A DNA stretch of 64,000 nt from Sulfurospirillum sp. SCADC (GCF_000743525.1 NZ_JQGK01000007.1:62001-126000); one strand, 5' to 3'; positions 54,680 to 64,000 are shown, counted from the stretch's first letter. The notes: generated by a model not told the origin, from the letters alone. Translations and numbers: made by a program.

Positions 54680-55924
54680 TTAATGAATCACTAAACTCCC
54701 AAACGGTTTAGGTTCGCTGAAATGATACCCTTGAAAATAGTCAATCCCAAGCTCTTTACATGTAAGGTAAATTTCTTCGTTTGCGACAAATTCTGCGACG
54801 GTTTGCATGCGCATTTTTTGTGCGAAGGTGACCATGGTTTCGACGACGGCTTTGTGGATGGCGTTTTTATGGATATTTTTGATGAGACTGCCATCGATCT
54901 TGATGAAATCGGCTTGGAGTTTGACCAGATATTCAAAGTTCGAGTAGCCTGTTCCAAAATCATCGATGGCGATTTTGACCCCTTGGCTTTTGAGTGAGCT
55001 TAAAAACGAGATGACTTCGGGGTGATTTTCGATGCCTTCGCCCTCGGTGACTTCAACGGTTAAGCGATCGGCGATGTTAAATTCGTACATTTTTTCAAAC
55101 AAAAAGTCGATGCGGTTTTGATCTAATATATCGCTGAGTGCGAGGTTGATCGAAAATTCGGCGTGCTTGTCAGCAAAAAATGCAAACGATTTTTGAATGA
55201 CGATTTTGGTGATCGCGCCATACAGATTGGCACGCTTAGCATGGTCTAAAAAGAGGTACGGCGAGATAATGCGCCCATCGGGGTGATGCAGACGCACCAA
55301 GCACTCAAATTTGGGGATTTTGCCCCCTTCGATGCTTTGTGCGAACACATCAAAACGCCCTTTTTTAAGCCCCTCGCGAATCGTCCGCTCCCACTCAACA
55401 TCGGCTCTGGCAGTGGATTGGGGTGTGCACAACGAAGGGATGGCGGCATCGTAAACCATCAAATCTTTACCAATGCGTTTGGCTTGTTTGATCGCAAATT
55501 CGGCATTGAGAAAAAGGTCGTCGTAGCCGATGGCAACACCGATGCGAAGGGGTGTGTAGATGCGCTCATTTGCCACTTCGATGGGCGAGTAGCCAAAGTA
55601 CCAGAGGCACGATTCGATATTTTGCAAGAAGTGCTCAAGTGCGACCTCTTTTCCTGCCAAAATCGCGAAAAGATCGGCACCCAAGTGAAAAACGACGGCT
55701 CCTGAAAAGCGACGTTTCAGCCTTTGAGAGATGGTTTTTAAGATGTGATCGCCGACCTCATAGCCAAAGGAGTGGTTGAAGTTCCAAAAGCCATTGACAT
55801 TGAGGAGGGCGAGTTTATTGGCGGTTGAGTTCGCAAGGGTGTTGATGAAGCGTTGACGATCGGGCAGTTCGGTGAGAGGGTGAATCCTGCCGTATTTTAA
55901 TTCGTACTTGAGCTCTTTTCGCAT
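54680..55924 (-). CDS. GGDEF-EAL protein, probable c-di-GMP phosphodiesterase
   Basis: A 414-aa cytoplasmic protein. The GGDEF domain (about 15-165) is degenerate: the active site reads LGADLF, so cyclase activity is unlikely. The EAL domain (about 175-414) keeps Glu in FECLVRL, the DDFGTGYSN loop, ADFIKIDGSLI and QGYHFSEP, so it is probably an active phosphodiesterase. It lacks any N-terminal sensor or membrane segment. Confidence 0.88.
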   Translation of the reverse strand: MRKELKYELKYGRIHPLTELPDRQRFINTLANSTANKLALLNVNGFWNFNHSFGYEVGDHILKTISQRLKRRFSGAVVFHLGADLFAILAGKEVALEHFLQNIESCLWYFGYSPIEVANERIYTPLRIGVAIGYDDLFLNAEFAIKQAKRIGKDLMVYDAAIPSLCTPQSTARADVEWERTIREGLKKGRFDVFAQSIEGGKIPKFECLVRLHHPDGRIISPYLFLDHAKRANLYGAITKIVIQKSFAFFADKHAEFSINLALSDILDQNRIDFLFEKMYEFNIADRLTVEVTEGEGIENHPEVISFLSSLKSQGVKIAIDDFGTGYSNFEYLVKLQADFIKIDGSLIKNIHKNAIHKAVVETMVTFAQKMRMQTVAEFVANEEIYLTCKELGIDYFQGYHFSEPKPFGSLVIH

Positions 55925-55953
55925 CCTTGCTTAACCCTTATGTGATAGTTTTA

Positions 55954-56853
55954 TTATTGTACTATGACACTGTTTAAAAAATCATCGACCGCTTTGGTGT
56001 AGGTGGCGTCCGCTCCTAAGAGTTGATTGATCTCTTTGTGGCTCATGTTCTCTTTGAGCAATAAGGTCTTCGTTCCAAATGAAGAGGCTTTGGTTAAAAA
56101 CTTTTCCGCTTGGGGGCAAGAGTCGTCTCGTTTGGTGGAGCAAACCGCAAGAAGCGGCATACGTGCGGAGCTAAGTTGATGGAACGGTGAGAGGCTTTGC
56201 CAATACGCAGGATCGCTTCCAAACGCGTGATCGTATAAGCGCATATGTTTCGCACTCATAAGCGCTGGCGTGTCCATAACCGCACTATCGAGTGAAACGG
56301 CTGCGATGGGAGGCGTGATGGCGTTAGTGGAATATAACGAAGGAGACGCCGCAATCATCGCGATGATGTGCGCCCCAGCGGAGTGACCCATCAGGATAAA
56401 TTGGGCTCTGTTCCCACCCCAAGAAGCACTTTTCTCTTGCGCAAATCCGAGCGCTTTTGCCACTGCTTTGACCTGTTCACTCACCGGTGCATCGGGTAGC
56501 ATTTTGTAGTTGGTGGAGATGACGATGTAGCCTTTTTTGACCCAATAATTGACCTTATTTTCGACCACACTTTGAGACGTTTTATCGCCAATACGCCACG
56601 CTCCACCGTGCACCATAAAGATGACGGGAGCCAAAGAAGAGCTGTTTACATGTAAAGGGGTGTAAACATCCAAACGCTCTTTGGCATCCGCGCCATAACT
56701 GACATTGGCGATGAGGCGAACCTCTTTGGAAAACCGCGCTTCCTTCTCCTGCTCATCATCATCCCCAAGACTCAAACGATCGCGCAAAATGCCTGCGTGT
56801 AAACTCTGAAACAGCACCAGTGTTAAAAGCGCAAAAAAGAGTTTTTGAACCAC
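55954..56853 (-). CDS. Secreted alpha/beta-hydrolase (esterase/lipase type)
   Basis: A 299-aa protein with a signal peptide (about 1-20), the oxyanion-hole motif HGGAW (about 81-85) and the nucleophile elbow GHSAG (about 155-159); the late His in NMSHKE completes the triad. This is the carboxylesterase/BD-FAE type. Substrate unknown. A GTG start at 56853 follows GGAA. It follows the flavin reductase by 22 bp. Confidence 0.85.
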   Translation of the reverse strand: MVQKLFFALLTLVLFQSLHAGILRDRLSLGDDDEQEKEARFSKEVRLIANVSYGADAKERLDVYTPLHVNSSSLAPVIFMVHGGAWRIGDKTSQSVVENKVNYWVKKGYIVISTNYKMLPDAPVSEQVKAVAKALGFAQEKSASWGGNRAQFILMGHSAGAHIIAMIAASPSLYSTNAITPPIAAVSLDSAVMDTPALMSAKHMRLYDHAFGSDPAYWQSLSPFHQLSSARMPLLAVCSTKRDDSCPQAEKFLTKASSFGTKTLLLKENMSHKEINQLLGADATYTKAVDDFLNSVIVQ

Positions 56854-56875
56854 CTCAAATTCCTTACATGTAAAG

Positions 56876-57904
56876 CTAAAAGGCTCTTACATACGAAGGT
56901 TCAATCAGCGCTTTTTTCCCCTCATCTTTGGCGGTGAAAAAGACAAAATTGGGGTTGCGCAACAACTCTCTGCCATACGCTACCAAATCACAAAAACCGC
57001 CGTTCAAAAGCTTTTCACCTTCTTCAGCTGTCGTGATGAGTCCCACCGCAATCGTTGGAATCTCAACACTTTCACGAATGACTTTGGCGTAAGCAGCTTG
57101 GTAAAGGGGCACAAGAGGCGGTGTTTTTTGCGCTTCATTGTTGCCGCCAGCTGAGACGTGAATCATCGCAACACCCATGCTTTGAAGCTGTTTGGAGAGG
57201 TAAATGCTCTCTTCCACGTTCCATCCCTTTTCCATCCATTCATCGGCACTGATGCGCACAAACAAAGGCGTCTCTTTGGTTGCATCTAAAATCGCTTGCG
57301 CTACTTCGAGGACAAAGGCACAACGGTTTTCCAAACTGCCACCGTATTGGTCGGTACGTTGGTTGGAAAGCGGCGATAAAAATTCGCACAACAGATACCC
57401 GTGTGCGGCGTGTAGTTCAAGAAATTCATACCCTGCGTAGGTCGCGCGAAGAGCGGCTTGGACAAAGTGTTTTTTGATATTTTGCATCTCTTCAAGGCTG
57501 AGTTCATGCGGCAGTTTGTAGCCATTGGTTGCACTAAAGGCAAGGGCACTAGGAGCCACAGGCGTGGAAGAGGCGCAAAGGCTTTTGCGTCCTGCATGGG
57601 CGAGTTGGATGCCCATTTTGGCACCGTATTCATGGCAGAGGTGAACCAACTGTTGATGCCCTGGCACTTGCGCGTCATCCCAAAGACCCAGATCGGTTTC
57701 GCTGATGCGACCACGCGCTTCAACCGCCGTGGCTTCAACGATGATCAACCCCACGCCTCCGATTGCGCGCGTCGTATAATGCACGAGGTGAAACGGAGTC
57801 ACTTCGCCATCACTTTCCGCTTTATACATGCACATCGGTGGCATCACCACGCGGTTTTTAAGCGAGAGTCCGTTCTCTTCGTAAGGGCTTAACAGTAGAC
57901 TCAT
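56876..57904 (-). CDS. Old yellow enzyme, YqjM-type NADH:flavin oxidoreductase
   Basis: A 342-aa TIM-barrel flavoprotein with YqjM-class features: PPMCMYKA (the redox-tuning Cys), HAGRKS, ELHAAHGYLLCEFLSPLSNQR region and GGSLENR. Such enzymes reduce activated alkenes with NAD(P)H. The ATG at 57904 has GGAG upstream; the GTG six bases earlier is too close to it. Confidence 0.92.
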   Translation of the reverse strand: MSLLLSPYEENGLSLKNRVVMPPMCMYKAESDGEVTPFHLVHYTTRAIGGVGLIIVEATAVEARGRISETDLGLWDDAQVPGHQQLVHLCHEYGAKMGIQLAHAGRKSLCASSTPVAPSALAFSATNGYKLPHELSLEEMQNIKKHFVQAALRATYAGYEFLELHAAHGYLLCEFLSPLSNQRTDQYGGSLENRCAFVLEVAQAILDATKETPLFVRISADEWMEKGWNVEESIYLSKQLQSMGVAMIHVSAGGNNEAQKTPPLVPLYQAAYAKVIRESVEIPTIAVGLITTAEEGEKLLNGGFCDLVAYGRELLRNPNFVFFTAKDEGKKALIEPSYVRAF

Positions 57905-57914
57905 TTTCACTCCT

Positions 57915-59315
57915 TTAGTTTACATGTAAAAGATCAGCTTCATTCCAACCGCCGCCGAGGGCTTTAAAGAGTTCGGCTTGGTCGGTCAAAAGGGCTTGTT
58001 GGGTTGCGATGACACTGAGAGTACTGCTGAGCACGCCTTTTTGGGCGTCTAAGACTTCAAGCTGGTTGGCAACGCCTTGGTTAAAACGTTTGGTAGAGAG
58101 GTCTAACACTTTTTGGTAGGCTTTGAGTTCCTCTTGTTGAAAGGCAAGGCGGCTTTGGGCTAAATTCTCTTTTGCAAGCGCGTCATGCACCTCTTTGTAG
58201 GCTTTTTTTACGGTTTGCTCATAGCTTATTAAAGACGATTGTAAGTCGGTTTCAGAGATAGAAACGCGCTGTTTGATGCGCCCAAAATCAAAAATCGGCA
58301 CGCTAAGGCTAGGTCCCAAACTCCAACGGTTCGCACTGGATTTGAGGATGTTGCCCAGATCATCGCTTTGCTGACCGTAACTGCCTGTGAGGCTAATGGT
58401 TGGGAAGTAAGCGGCTTTTTCAACCCCAATGAGTGCGTTTTTGCTTTTGAGATTTTCCAAGGATTCTTGAATATCGGGGCGATTTTCCATCAAACTGGAA
58501 GGCACACCTTGGGGAATCGTAAGTGCGCTTGGCAGGGTCGCATCCATTTTTAACGCTTCAAAAAGTGCTTGCGGACTTTTACCCACCAAAATGGCTAAAG
58601 CGCTTTTTTGAAGCGCATAATTCTCCATCAAACTGTTTTGAGAGGCTTTGGCATTGTTGTATTGCGCTAGGGCTTGGTTGGCTAATAGATCGCTGATTGT
58701 GCCCACTTTTTGCTGTTTGGAGCGAAACTCATAACTCTCTTTATACGCTTGCGCGGTCTGCTCTAGCACTTTCATGCGCGCTTGCAAGGAGGCGAGGTTA
58801 AAGTACGCGCTAATCACATCGTGAATGAGTGTGTTGCGAACCGTCTCACGCGCCGCTTGCGTGGCTAAATAGAGCGACCAACTGGATTCACTCTGATTGG
58901 AGAGGCGTCCCCAAAAGTCGATCTCATAAGAGAGCGTGCCATTCATCGCAAAGTCAGAATACTCAGCGCCCTTATTTTTCGTCGAGTAGGCTTCATCGCT
59001 GGTTTTTTGACGCGTGTTACTGGCGTTGGCGTTCAACGTTGGAAGTTCATTAGCCGTGCTCAGCCCATAGGTTTGGCGCGCTTTGAGCACTTTGAGTGCT
59101 GAAAGCTTCAGATCGTCACTGCCAAGAAGCGCTTCTTCGACGAGGGCGTTCAGTTTGGCGTCGTTAAACTGCTTCCACCACTCCTTGTTTACATGTAAAG
59201 CTTCTTGGGCGCTTTTGGGTTGTTCTATTTGAGGAACATTCAGCTCAGGTTTGAGCGAACATCCGCCCAAAAACAAGACAGCTACGAGGGATAAAAGGGT
59301 AATGCTACGAGTCAT
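57915..59315 (-). CDS. Outer-membrane efflux lipoprotein (NodT/OprM family)
   Basis: A 466-aa protein with a lipoprotein signal (lipobox LGGC, Cys19), two helical efflux repeats (about 60-250 and 270-460). It forms the outer-membrane duct for the RND pump upstream; it overlaps the pump gene's end by 11 bases and has GGAGT before its ATG. Ends with LLHVN encoded by a TTTACATGTAAA copy. Confidence 0.92.
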   Translation of the reverse strand: MTRSITLLSLVAVLFLGGCSLKPELNVPQIEQPKSAQEALHVNKEWWKQFNDAKLNALVEEALLGSDDLKLSALKVLKARQTYGLSTANELPTLNANASNTRQKTSDEAYSTKNKGAEYSDFAMNGTLSYEIDFWGRLSNQSESSWSLYLATQAARETVRNTLIHDVISAYFNLASLQARMKVLEQTAQAYKESYEFRSKQQKVGTISDLLANQALAQYNNAKASQNSLMENYALQKSALAILVGKSPQALFEALKMDATLPSALTIPQGVPSSLMENRPDIQESLENLKSKNALIGVEKAAYFPTISLTGSYGQQSDDLGNILKSSANRWSLGPSLSVPIFDFGRIKQRVSISETDLQSSLISYEQTVKKAYKEVHDALAKENLAQSRLAFQQEELKAYQKVLDLSTKRFNQGVANQLEVLDAQKGVLSSTLSVIATQQALLTDQAELFKALGGGWNEADLLHVN

Positions 59316-62300
59316 GAACGACTCCTTTTTTGGTAAACTTTTCTTTCGTTTTCATAATGAGATAGAAAAAGAGCGGTACAAAAAACGTACCGATCAACGT
59401 GAGCGTAATCATACCACCTACAACCGTGGTTCCGATGATATGACGGCTATTGGCTCCTGCTCCCGTACTCAGCGCAAGAGGTAACGTTCCTGCAATAAAC
59501 GCAAATGAGGTCATAACGATGGGTCGGAAACGAATACGCGCCCCCTCAATTGTCGCATCGATCAAACTGTAACCATCAGTGAGCTTGTGCATCGCAAATT
59601 CCACCATCAAAATGGCGTTTTTAGACGAGAGTCCTACCAGTGTCACCAACCCCACTTGGAAGTAGATGTCGTTTTGCAAATCTCTAAAATAGACCGCGAG
59701 TGCTGCGCCCAAAAGTGCGAATGGAACGGCTAACACGATTGCAAATGGAATCGTCCAGCTCTCATACAGTGCCGCCAAGATCAAGAAAACGAAGATGATC
59801 GCATAGACAAAAGCAGTATTGCCACTTTTTTCAAGCAGTTTTTCTTGGTACGAAGTACCTGCCCAAGCGATGGTGTAGCCATTGGGAAGTACGCTTTTTG
59901 CCACCTCTTCAATGATGCGAAGCGCGTCACCTGAGCTGTAGCCCGGACTTGGTTGACCTGAAATTTGCGCGGCTTGGAACATGTTGAACTTTTGAACAAT
60001 CGAAGACCCTACGATGCGTTTAATGCTTGCAAGCGAGCTAATCGGAACAAGCCTTCCTTCGCTGGATTTGACAAAAACATCGTTGTAATTTTCTGTGCCT
60101 TCTCTAAAGGTACTGTCACTTTGGACGTTGACATGATAGGTTCGTCCAAAGAGGTTAAAGTCGTTGGTGTACGTATTGCCAAAAGTCACTTGAATGGTGG
60201 TGAAAATGTCCGCAGTATCGACACCCAGTGATTTGGCTTTGTCTGTGTCAACGTTGATGAGAAATTGCGGTACATTGGTGTTAATCGTCGAACGCATCGC
60301 AGCAAGCTCTTTTCGCTCCGCCGCTTTGGCTAAGATCTCTTTGACGTAGCCATCGAGCACTTGGATATTTCCATCCGTTTGATCTTGCACAAACATCTCA
60401 AACCCACCCGTGGTACTCATACCCATAATCGGAGGAGGCGTTACGGCGATCAAAAACGCTTCTTTATTTTGAGACAGTCCGCCCATCATTTTACCTGCAA
60501 TTGCTTAGGAGGTTTGATCGGCGTTGGGTCTATCATCCCACGGACGAAGACGAATAAAGCTAATACCCGAATCGGTTTTATACGCATTGATAATAAAATC
60601 AAGCCCCGACATCGCTCCCACACGAATGACATCTGGGTTGGTAAAGGCAAAGTCACTGACTTGTTGGCTAACCTTTTGCGTTCGATCCAGTGAAGCACCG
60701 GGCATCAGGTTGTTGATGATCAGGATCATACCTTTATCTTCATTCGGAACCAAACCTGTAGGGATGCGCGCAGTGATCAAGAAAATAGCAGCAATCATCA
60801 CACCAAAGACCGCAATATTGATAACACCAAAGCGAATCGTTTTGCGCACGCCTGTTGAGAAAAGTTGCGTTCCTACCTCAAAAAAGTCATTAAATTTTTG
60901 AATCAGCCAAAACGGTGCACTCTCATGTTTACGCAAAAGAAGGGCACACAGTGCTGGCGTTAAGGTCAATGCCACGATACCCGAGATGGTCACAGAGATG
61001 ATGACGGTCATCGCAAATTGTTTGTACATCGTACCGCTAAAACCACCCATAAACGCGGCTGGCACAAAGACCGCACATAAAACCATCACGATGGCGATAA
61101 CCGGACTGGTGATCTCTTTCATTGCCTTAATCGTTGCATCTTTGACACTGAGCTCTTCTTCGTCCCTGAGAATTCGCTCAACGTTTTCAATGACGACAAT
61201 CGCATCATCGACGACCAGACCAATGGCAAGCGTGAGTCCAAAGAGGGTGAGAAGGTTGATGGAAAACCCTGCGGCATAAAAGCCTGCAAAGGTGCTAATG
61301 ATGGAGACAGGGATGGCAAGAACGGGAATAAACGTCGCGCGCAGATTGCCCAAAAAGAGGTAAATGATACCAACCACCAGTGCAATTGAGAGGATCAACG
61401 TAAAGATGACCTCGTGGATCGATTCGCGCACGAAAATCGTTGGATCGTATGCCGTGTCAATCTCAAGATCGCTTGGGAAATTGGGTGAAATCTCTGCCAA
61501 TTTTTGCTCTAAAAGGTTGGAAACTTCCAGTGCATTAGCACCTGAAGCTAAGAAAATACCAATGGGAATCATCGGTTTGTTGTTGAAAATACCGCTAAAA
61601 TAGTACGACTCAACACCCAGTTCGATGTTGGCAACGTCTCCGAGTTTTAAAGAGGAGCCATCGCTATTGGATTTGATGATGATTTTCTCAAATTCACTCG
61701 CATTTTTCAGCCTACCATCGGTTTTTACTGTGTAGGTATAGGCGGGTTGTTTTGCCATCGGCTCTTGTCCGATTTGACCTGCGGCGTACTGCTCATTTTG
61801 ACTTTTGATCGCATTGATTACTTCGGCGGTGGTGAGATCGTAAGCGGATAATTTATCGGGTTTAATCCAGACGCGAATCGCGTAGTTTTTATTACCAAAA
61901 ATGGTAACATTACCGATGCCGGGGATGCGCTTAAGATCATCCACGATGTTTACCAGTGCGTAATTGGAGATAAAGGTTGTATCGTGCACATTGTCTTTGG
62001 AGGTGAGTGTTAAAACTTTGAGGATGTCAGGAGAGCGTTCCCTTGTAGAAACGCCTTGTTTGCGCACCGCTTCGGGTAGTTTGTTCGTGGCGATTTGCAC
62101 ACGGTTGTTCACATCGACTTTGGCTTGTTCAACATCGGAGCCAATTTGAAAATAGACGTTGATGCTGACATTGCCGCTTGGTGAGGCGGTGGTGGTCATC
62201 ATGTAGAGCATGTTAGGCACACCATTGATCTCCTCTTCTAGCGGTGCTGCCACGGTCGTTGCGATGGTTTGGGCATCCGCACCAGGATAGGTGGCAGAGA

Positions 62301-62436
62301 CGATGATCTGCGGAGGTGCGATGCTAGGATACTCCTGAATCGACAGCGATTTGATCGCAATGATACCCGCCAAAATAATCACAATCGAAACAACGGTTGC
62401 AAAAATAGGGCGGTTGATAAAAAACTTAGAGAACAT
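59305..62436 (-). pseudogene. AcrB/MexB-type RND pump interrupted by one in-frame stop
   Basis: Reading 62436 to 59305 in a single frame gives 1043 residues, the normal RND length, except for TAA at 60505-60507 (codon 644) after PNADQTS. Homology continues directly on the other side (AIAGKMMGG, then TPPPIMGM). The stop lies in the second periplasmic domain, so the truncated product lacks TM8-TM12. TM4 (GLVVDDAIVVIENVERI) and TM10 (GLSSKNAILMVEFA) relay residues are intact. A CAA to TAA change would explain it. The gene starts in a TAATG overlap with the adaptor. Confidence 0.88.
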
Positions 62437-63563
62437 TATTTCGCCTCTTCGTTGATCACTTTATCCACCTTCACCGGTGCTCCCGCTTTGATTCTAAAGA
62501 AGTTGTTGACGATGACCACATCGCCCTCTTTCAGACCGCTTTCAATCACATAGTCATTCTCACTCGCTTCGCCCATTTTCACAGGTTTAACCACCGCTTT
62601 TCCCTCTTCCACAACAAAGACAACGGTGCCAAGTGGGTTTTGAAGCACCGCTTTTTGTGGCACTTTAATGACGTTGTTACGGGTTAAACCTATGAGATTG
62701 ACTTTAACAAATTGGTTGGGAAGTAGCTCTTTGCCTTCATTTTTAAAGGTAGCGCGCGCTTTGAGTGAGCCTGTTTTGGCGTTAAGGGAACTGTCTAAAA
62801 AGTCTACGACACCGACCTCTTTAAATTTGGCGTCGCCGACTTGAAGGGCGGCTTTGAGCTTGCCCTCGGTTGGGTTGGACCATTTACCATTTTTGATGTT
62901 GTATTTTTGCTTCATCACATCAATGTCTGGAATGGAAAACTCTACATGTAAAGGGTTGATTTGCGTAATATCCACAAGTGCTGTTCCATCGGTAACGAGC
63001 GATCCCACATCAACCATCTTAAGACCCGTCATACCGCTCATCGTAGCTTTGATGGTGGTACGGTCTAAATTAATGCTCGCCGTTTGCAAGGAAGCTTTGG
63101 CACTCGCAAGGCTTGCTTTCGCACCTTCATAGCTCCAGTACGCACTGTCTTTTTCTTGCTCACTCGAAGCGCCTGATTCATACAGCGCTTTGATGCGCTC
63201 CCAATCTTTCGTTGCTTTTTGGAGTTGAACATCCAGAGCGTTTACATTGGCTTTGGCAAGATTGAGAGCCGCTTCGTAGCTGTCGGGTTCGATTTTATAG
63301 AGCACATCGCCCTCTTTGACAAAATCACCTTCGGTGAAGAATTTCTTCATCAAAATACCATTGGCACGGGCTTTAATCGTGACGCTCTGGGAGCTGATCG
63401 TTTTACCAGGGTATTGTAAACTCAATGCCTCTTCTTTCGCTGCCGCAATTTTGTAGACATCAACTGCAGGGGAAGGCTGTTTTTTTGCCTCTTCCGCATA
63501 ACTTTGTGCTCCTAGGGCGAGGCACGTGACTAAAAGAAAGATCTTTTTATTGAGTAAAAACAT
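62436..63563 (-). CDS. RND efflux periplasmic adaptor (AcrA/MexA type)
   Basis: A 375-aa protein: signal peptide (MFLLNKKIFLLVTCLALGAQ), barrel-sandwich/lipoyl halves (about 60-90, 165-195), helical hairpin (about 95-160), beta-barrel (about 200-280) and C-terminal membrane-proximal domain. AGGA lies five bases before the ATG at 63563. First gene of the adaptor-pump-lipoprotein operon; no TetR-type regulator is adjacent. Confidence 0.92.
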   Translation of the reverse strand: MFLLNKKIFLLVTCLALGAQSYAEEAKKQPSPAVDVYKIAAAKEEALSLQYPGKTISSQSVTIKARANGILMKKFFTEGDFVKEGDVLYKIEPDSYEAALNLAKANVNALDVQLQKATKDWERIKALYESGASSEQEKDSAYWSYEGAKASLASAKASLQTASINLDRTTIKATMSGMTGLKMVDVGSLVTDGTALVDITQINPLHVEFSIPDIDVMKQKYNIKNGKWSNPTEGKLKAALQVGDAKFKEVGVVDFLDSSLNAKTGSLKARATFKNEGKELLPNQFVKVNLIGLTRNNVIKVPQKAVLQNPLGTVVFVVEEGKAVVKPVKMGEASENDYVIESGLKEGDVVIVNNFFRIKAGAPVKVDKVINEEAK

Positions 63564-63714
63564 CAGCATTCCTTAGAGGTGATTATCATTTTATTAGATT
63601 GTAACATATTGGAATTAATCGTAGGTAAATAACGATGGGTTGAGGAGGGGTTAATCATCTTTAAATCTAACACACCTTATACTCAAATGAAAGATACGTT
63701 TAAGGAATAGACAG

Positions 63715-64000
63715 ATGCAAACGGTAGGTGATGAAATTTTACTGGATGAAACCTCTTTGTTGGTCTCTGAAACGGATGCGAAAGGGAATATTGTCTATGC
63801 GGATGAAACCTTTGTTAAATTCTCTGAGTATAGCTTAGAAGAGCTCATTGGAAAACCTCACAATATGATTCGCCATTCCGATATGCCCAAAGCGGTCTTT
63901 AAAGAGCTGTGGGAGAGTCTGAAAAAAGGCAATGTTTGGCAAGGATTTGTCAAAAATCGTACCAAAAGCGGTAAATTTTACTGGGTTTACGCCACCATTT
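63715..64000 (+). CDS. PAS-domain sensor protein, N-terminal part (truncated by window edge)
   Basis: Ninety-five codons are visible. They form an Aer/CetB-like PAS domain: FVKFSEYSLEELIGKPHNMIRHSDMP region, then a KKGNVWQGFVKNR turn. Such domains head aerotaxis or energy-taxis receptors in Campylobacterota. AAGGAAT lies before the ATG at 63715. The remainder lies beyond the window, so whether it is a chemoreceptor or a small bipartite sensor is unknown. Confidence 0.85.
   Translation, partial: MQTVGDEILLDETSLLVSETDAKGNIVYADETFVKFSEYSLEELIGKPHNMIRHSDMPKAVFKELWESLKKGNVWQGFVKNRTKSGKFYWVYATI

Larger units (their letters stand above)
9879..62952. repeat. Dispersed palindrome TTTACATGTAAA
   Basis: Exact 12-mers start at 9879, 18923, 24093, 29585, 37088, 37824, 42589, 44666, 49411, 49993, 52015, 53040, 53504, 56645, 57919 and 59188. 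TTTACATGTAAG starts at 13919, 15963, 16001, 30212, 41157 and 54755; CTTACATGTAAA at 41126, 49220 and 56863. That is 25 copies of the core TTACATGTAA. Near-copies are at 25649, 29889, 49345, 62941 and possibly 135, 1484 and 31708. Copies lie both in genes and between them. Counted by eye; a few may be missed. Confidence 0.85.

Noticed and set aside
54722-55779. Several plus-strand frames over the GGDEF-EAL gene
   Set aside because: Mirror images of the real minus-strand gene, which has clear EAL motifs.
63570-63714. Fur box (TGATTATCA-like) in the adaptor-PAS divergent gap
   Set aside because: Only one partial match in an AT-rich gap; too weak to claim iron control.
1-64000. CRISPR array, rRNA genes or intact insertion sequences
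   Set aside because: No regularly spaced repeats, rRNA segments or transposase genes were seen; the only array-like signal is the dispersed palindrome, which is not clustered.

Overview
The window looks like chromosomal DNA of a Campylobacterota (Epsilonproteobacteria) bacterium, most likely a Sulfurospirillum-like organism. The basis is gene content and order: pnp next to atpE, ispH-rpsA, a PycB/OadA-pckA pair, an HNH-fused MutS of the MutS7 type, cowN, and many short AT-rich intergenic gaps. This genus call is an inference from protein families; no database search was run.

Layout: 1-803 holds the 3' end of pnp, atpE and a tRNA-Leu(GAG). From 781 to 10721 there is an apparently complete filamentous-phage (inovirus) prophage of about 9.9 kb. 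It is inserted in the 3' end of the tRNA-Leu gene and bounded by a perfect 32-bp direct repeat. Its leftward-reading module runs: ssDNA-binding protein, major coat, three tiny proteins, adsorption protein, DUF2523/pVI-like protein, Zot/pI ATPase, pIV secretin, HUH-like Rep, two small proteins and a tyrosine integrase. A divergent pair, an HTH regulator and a membrane protein, sits at the right end behind an inverted-repeat operator.

From 10.8 to 24.1 kb the host genes form a carboxylate-use region: a two-component system whose sensor has a substrate-binding-like periplasmic domain, a DctQM TRAP transporter without DctP, a large FAD/Fe-S D-lactate-type dehydrogenase, a Na+-pumping decarboxylase set (OadG, OadA/PycB, OadB) and ATP-dependent PEP carboxykinase. 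A plausible reading is import and oxidation of a 2-hydroxy acid, with the Na+ gradient and C3/C4 interconversion handled next door.

From 24.3 to 35.5 kb lie housekeeping genes (argH, HIT protein, pheST, aroA, ispH, rpsA, a small membrane protein, serA). From 35.7 to 41.1 kb there is a TolC-adaptor-RND efflux operon whose RND pump is split into two genes. It is followed by an HTH regulator plus a 55-aa protein, efp, a DJ-1 family protein, a chemoreceptor, mutS7-HNH, a DUF2721 protein, cvfB-like and a YhiN-like flavoprotein gene. From 50.3 to 64 kb are a frameshifted diguanylate cyclase pseudogene, hemJ, cowN with a sigma-54-type promoter, an AT-rich gene of unknown function, a GGDEF/EAL protein, an esterase, an old-yellow-enzyme homologue and a second RND operon whose pump gene carries one in-frame stop. 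The window ends inside a PAS-domain gene.

The two most notable signals are the inovirus prophage and a dispersed perfect palindrome, TTTACATGTAAA. The 10-bp core of the palindrome occurs 25 times by eye in this window, inside genes and between them, far above the fraction of one expected by chance. It is almost absent from the prophage. It resembles a genome-wide iterated palindrome or uptake-type sequence.
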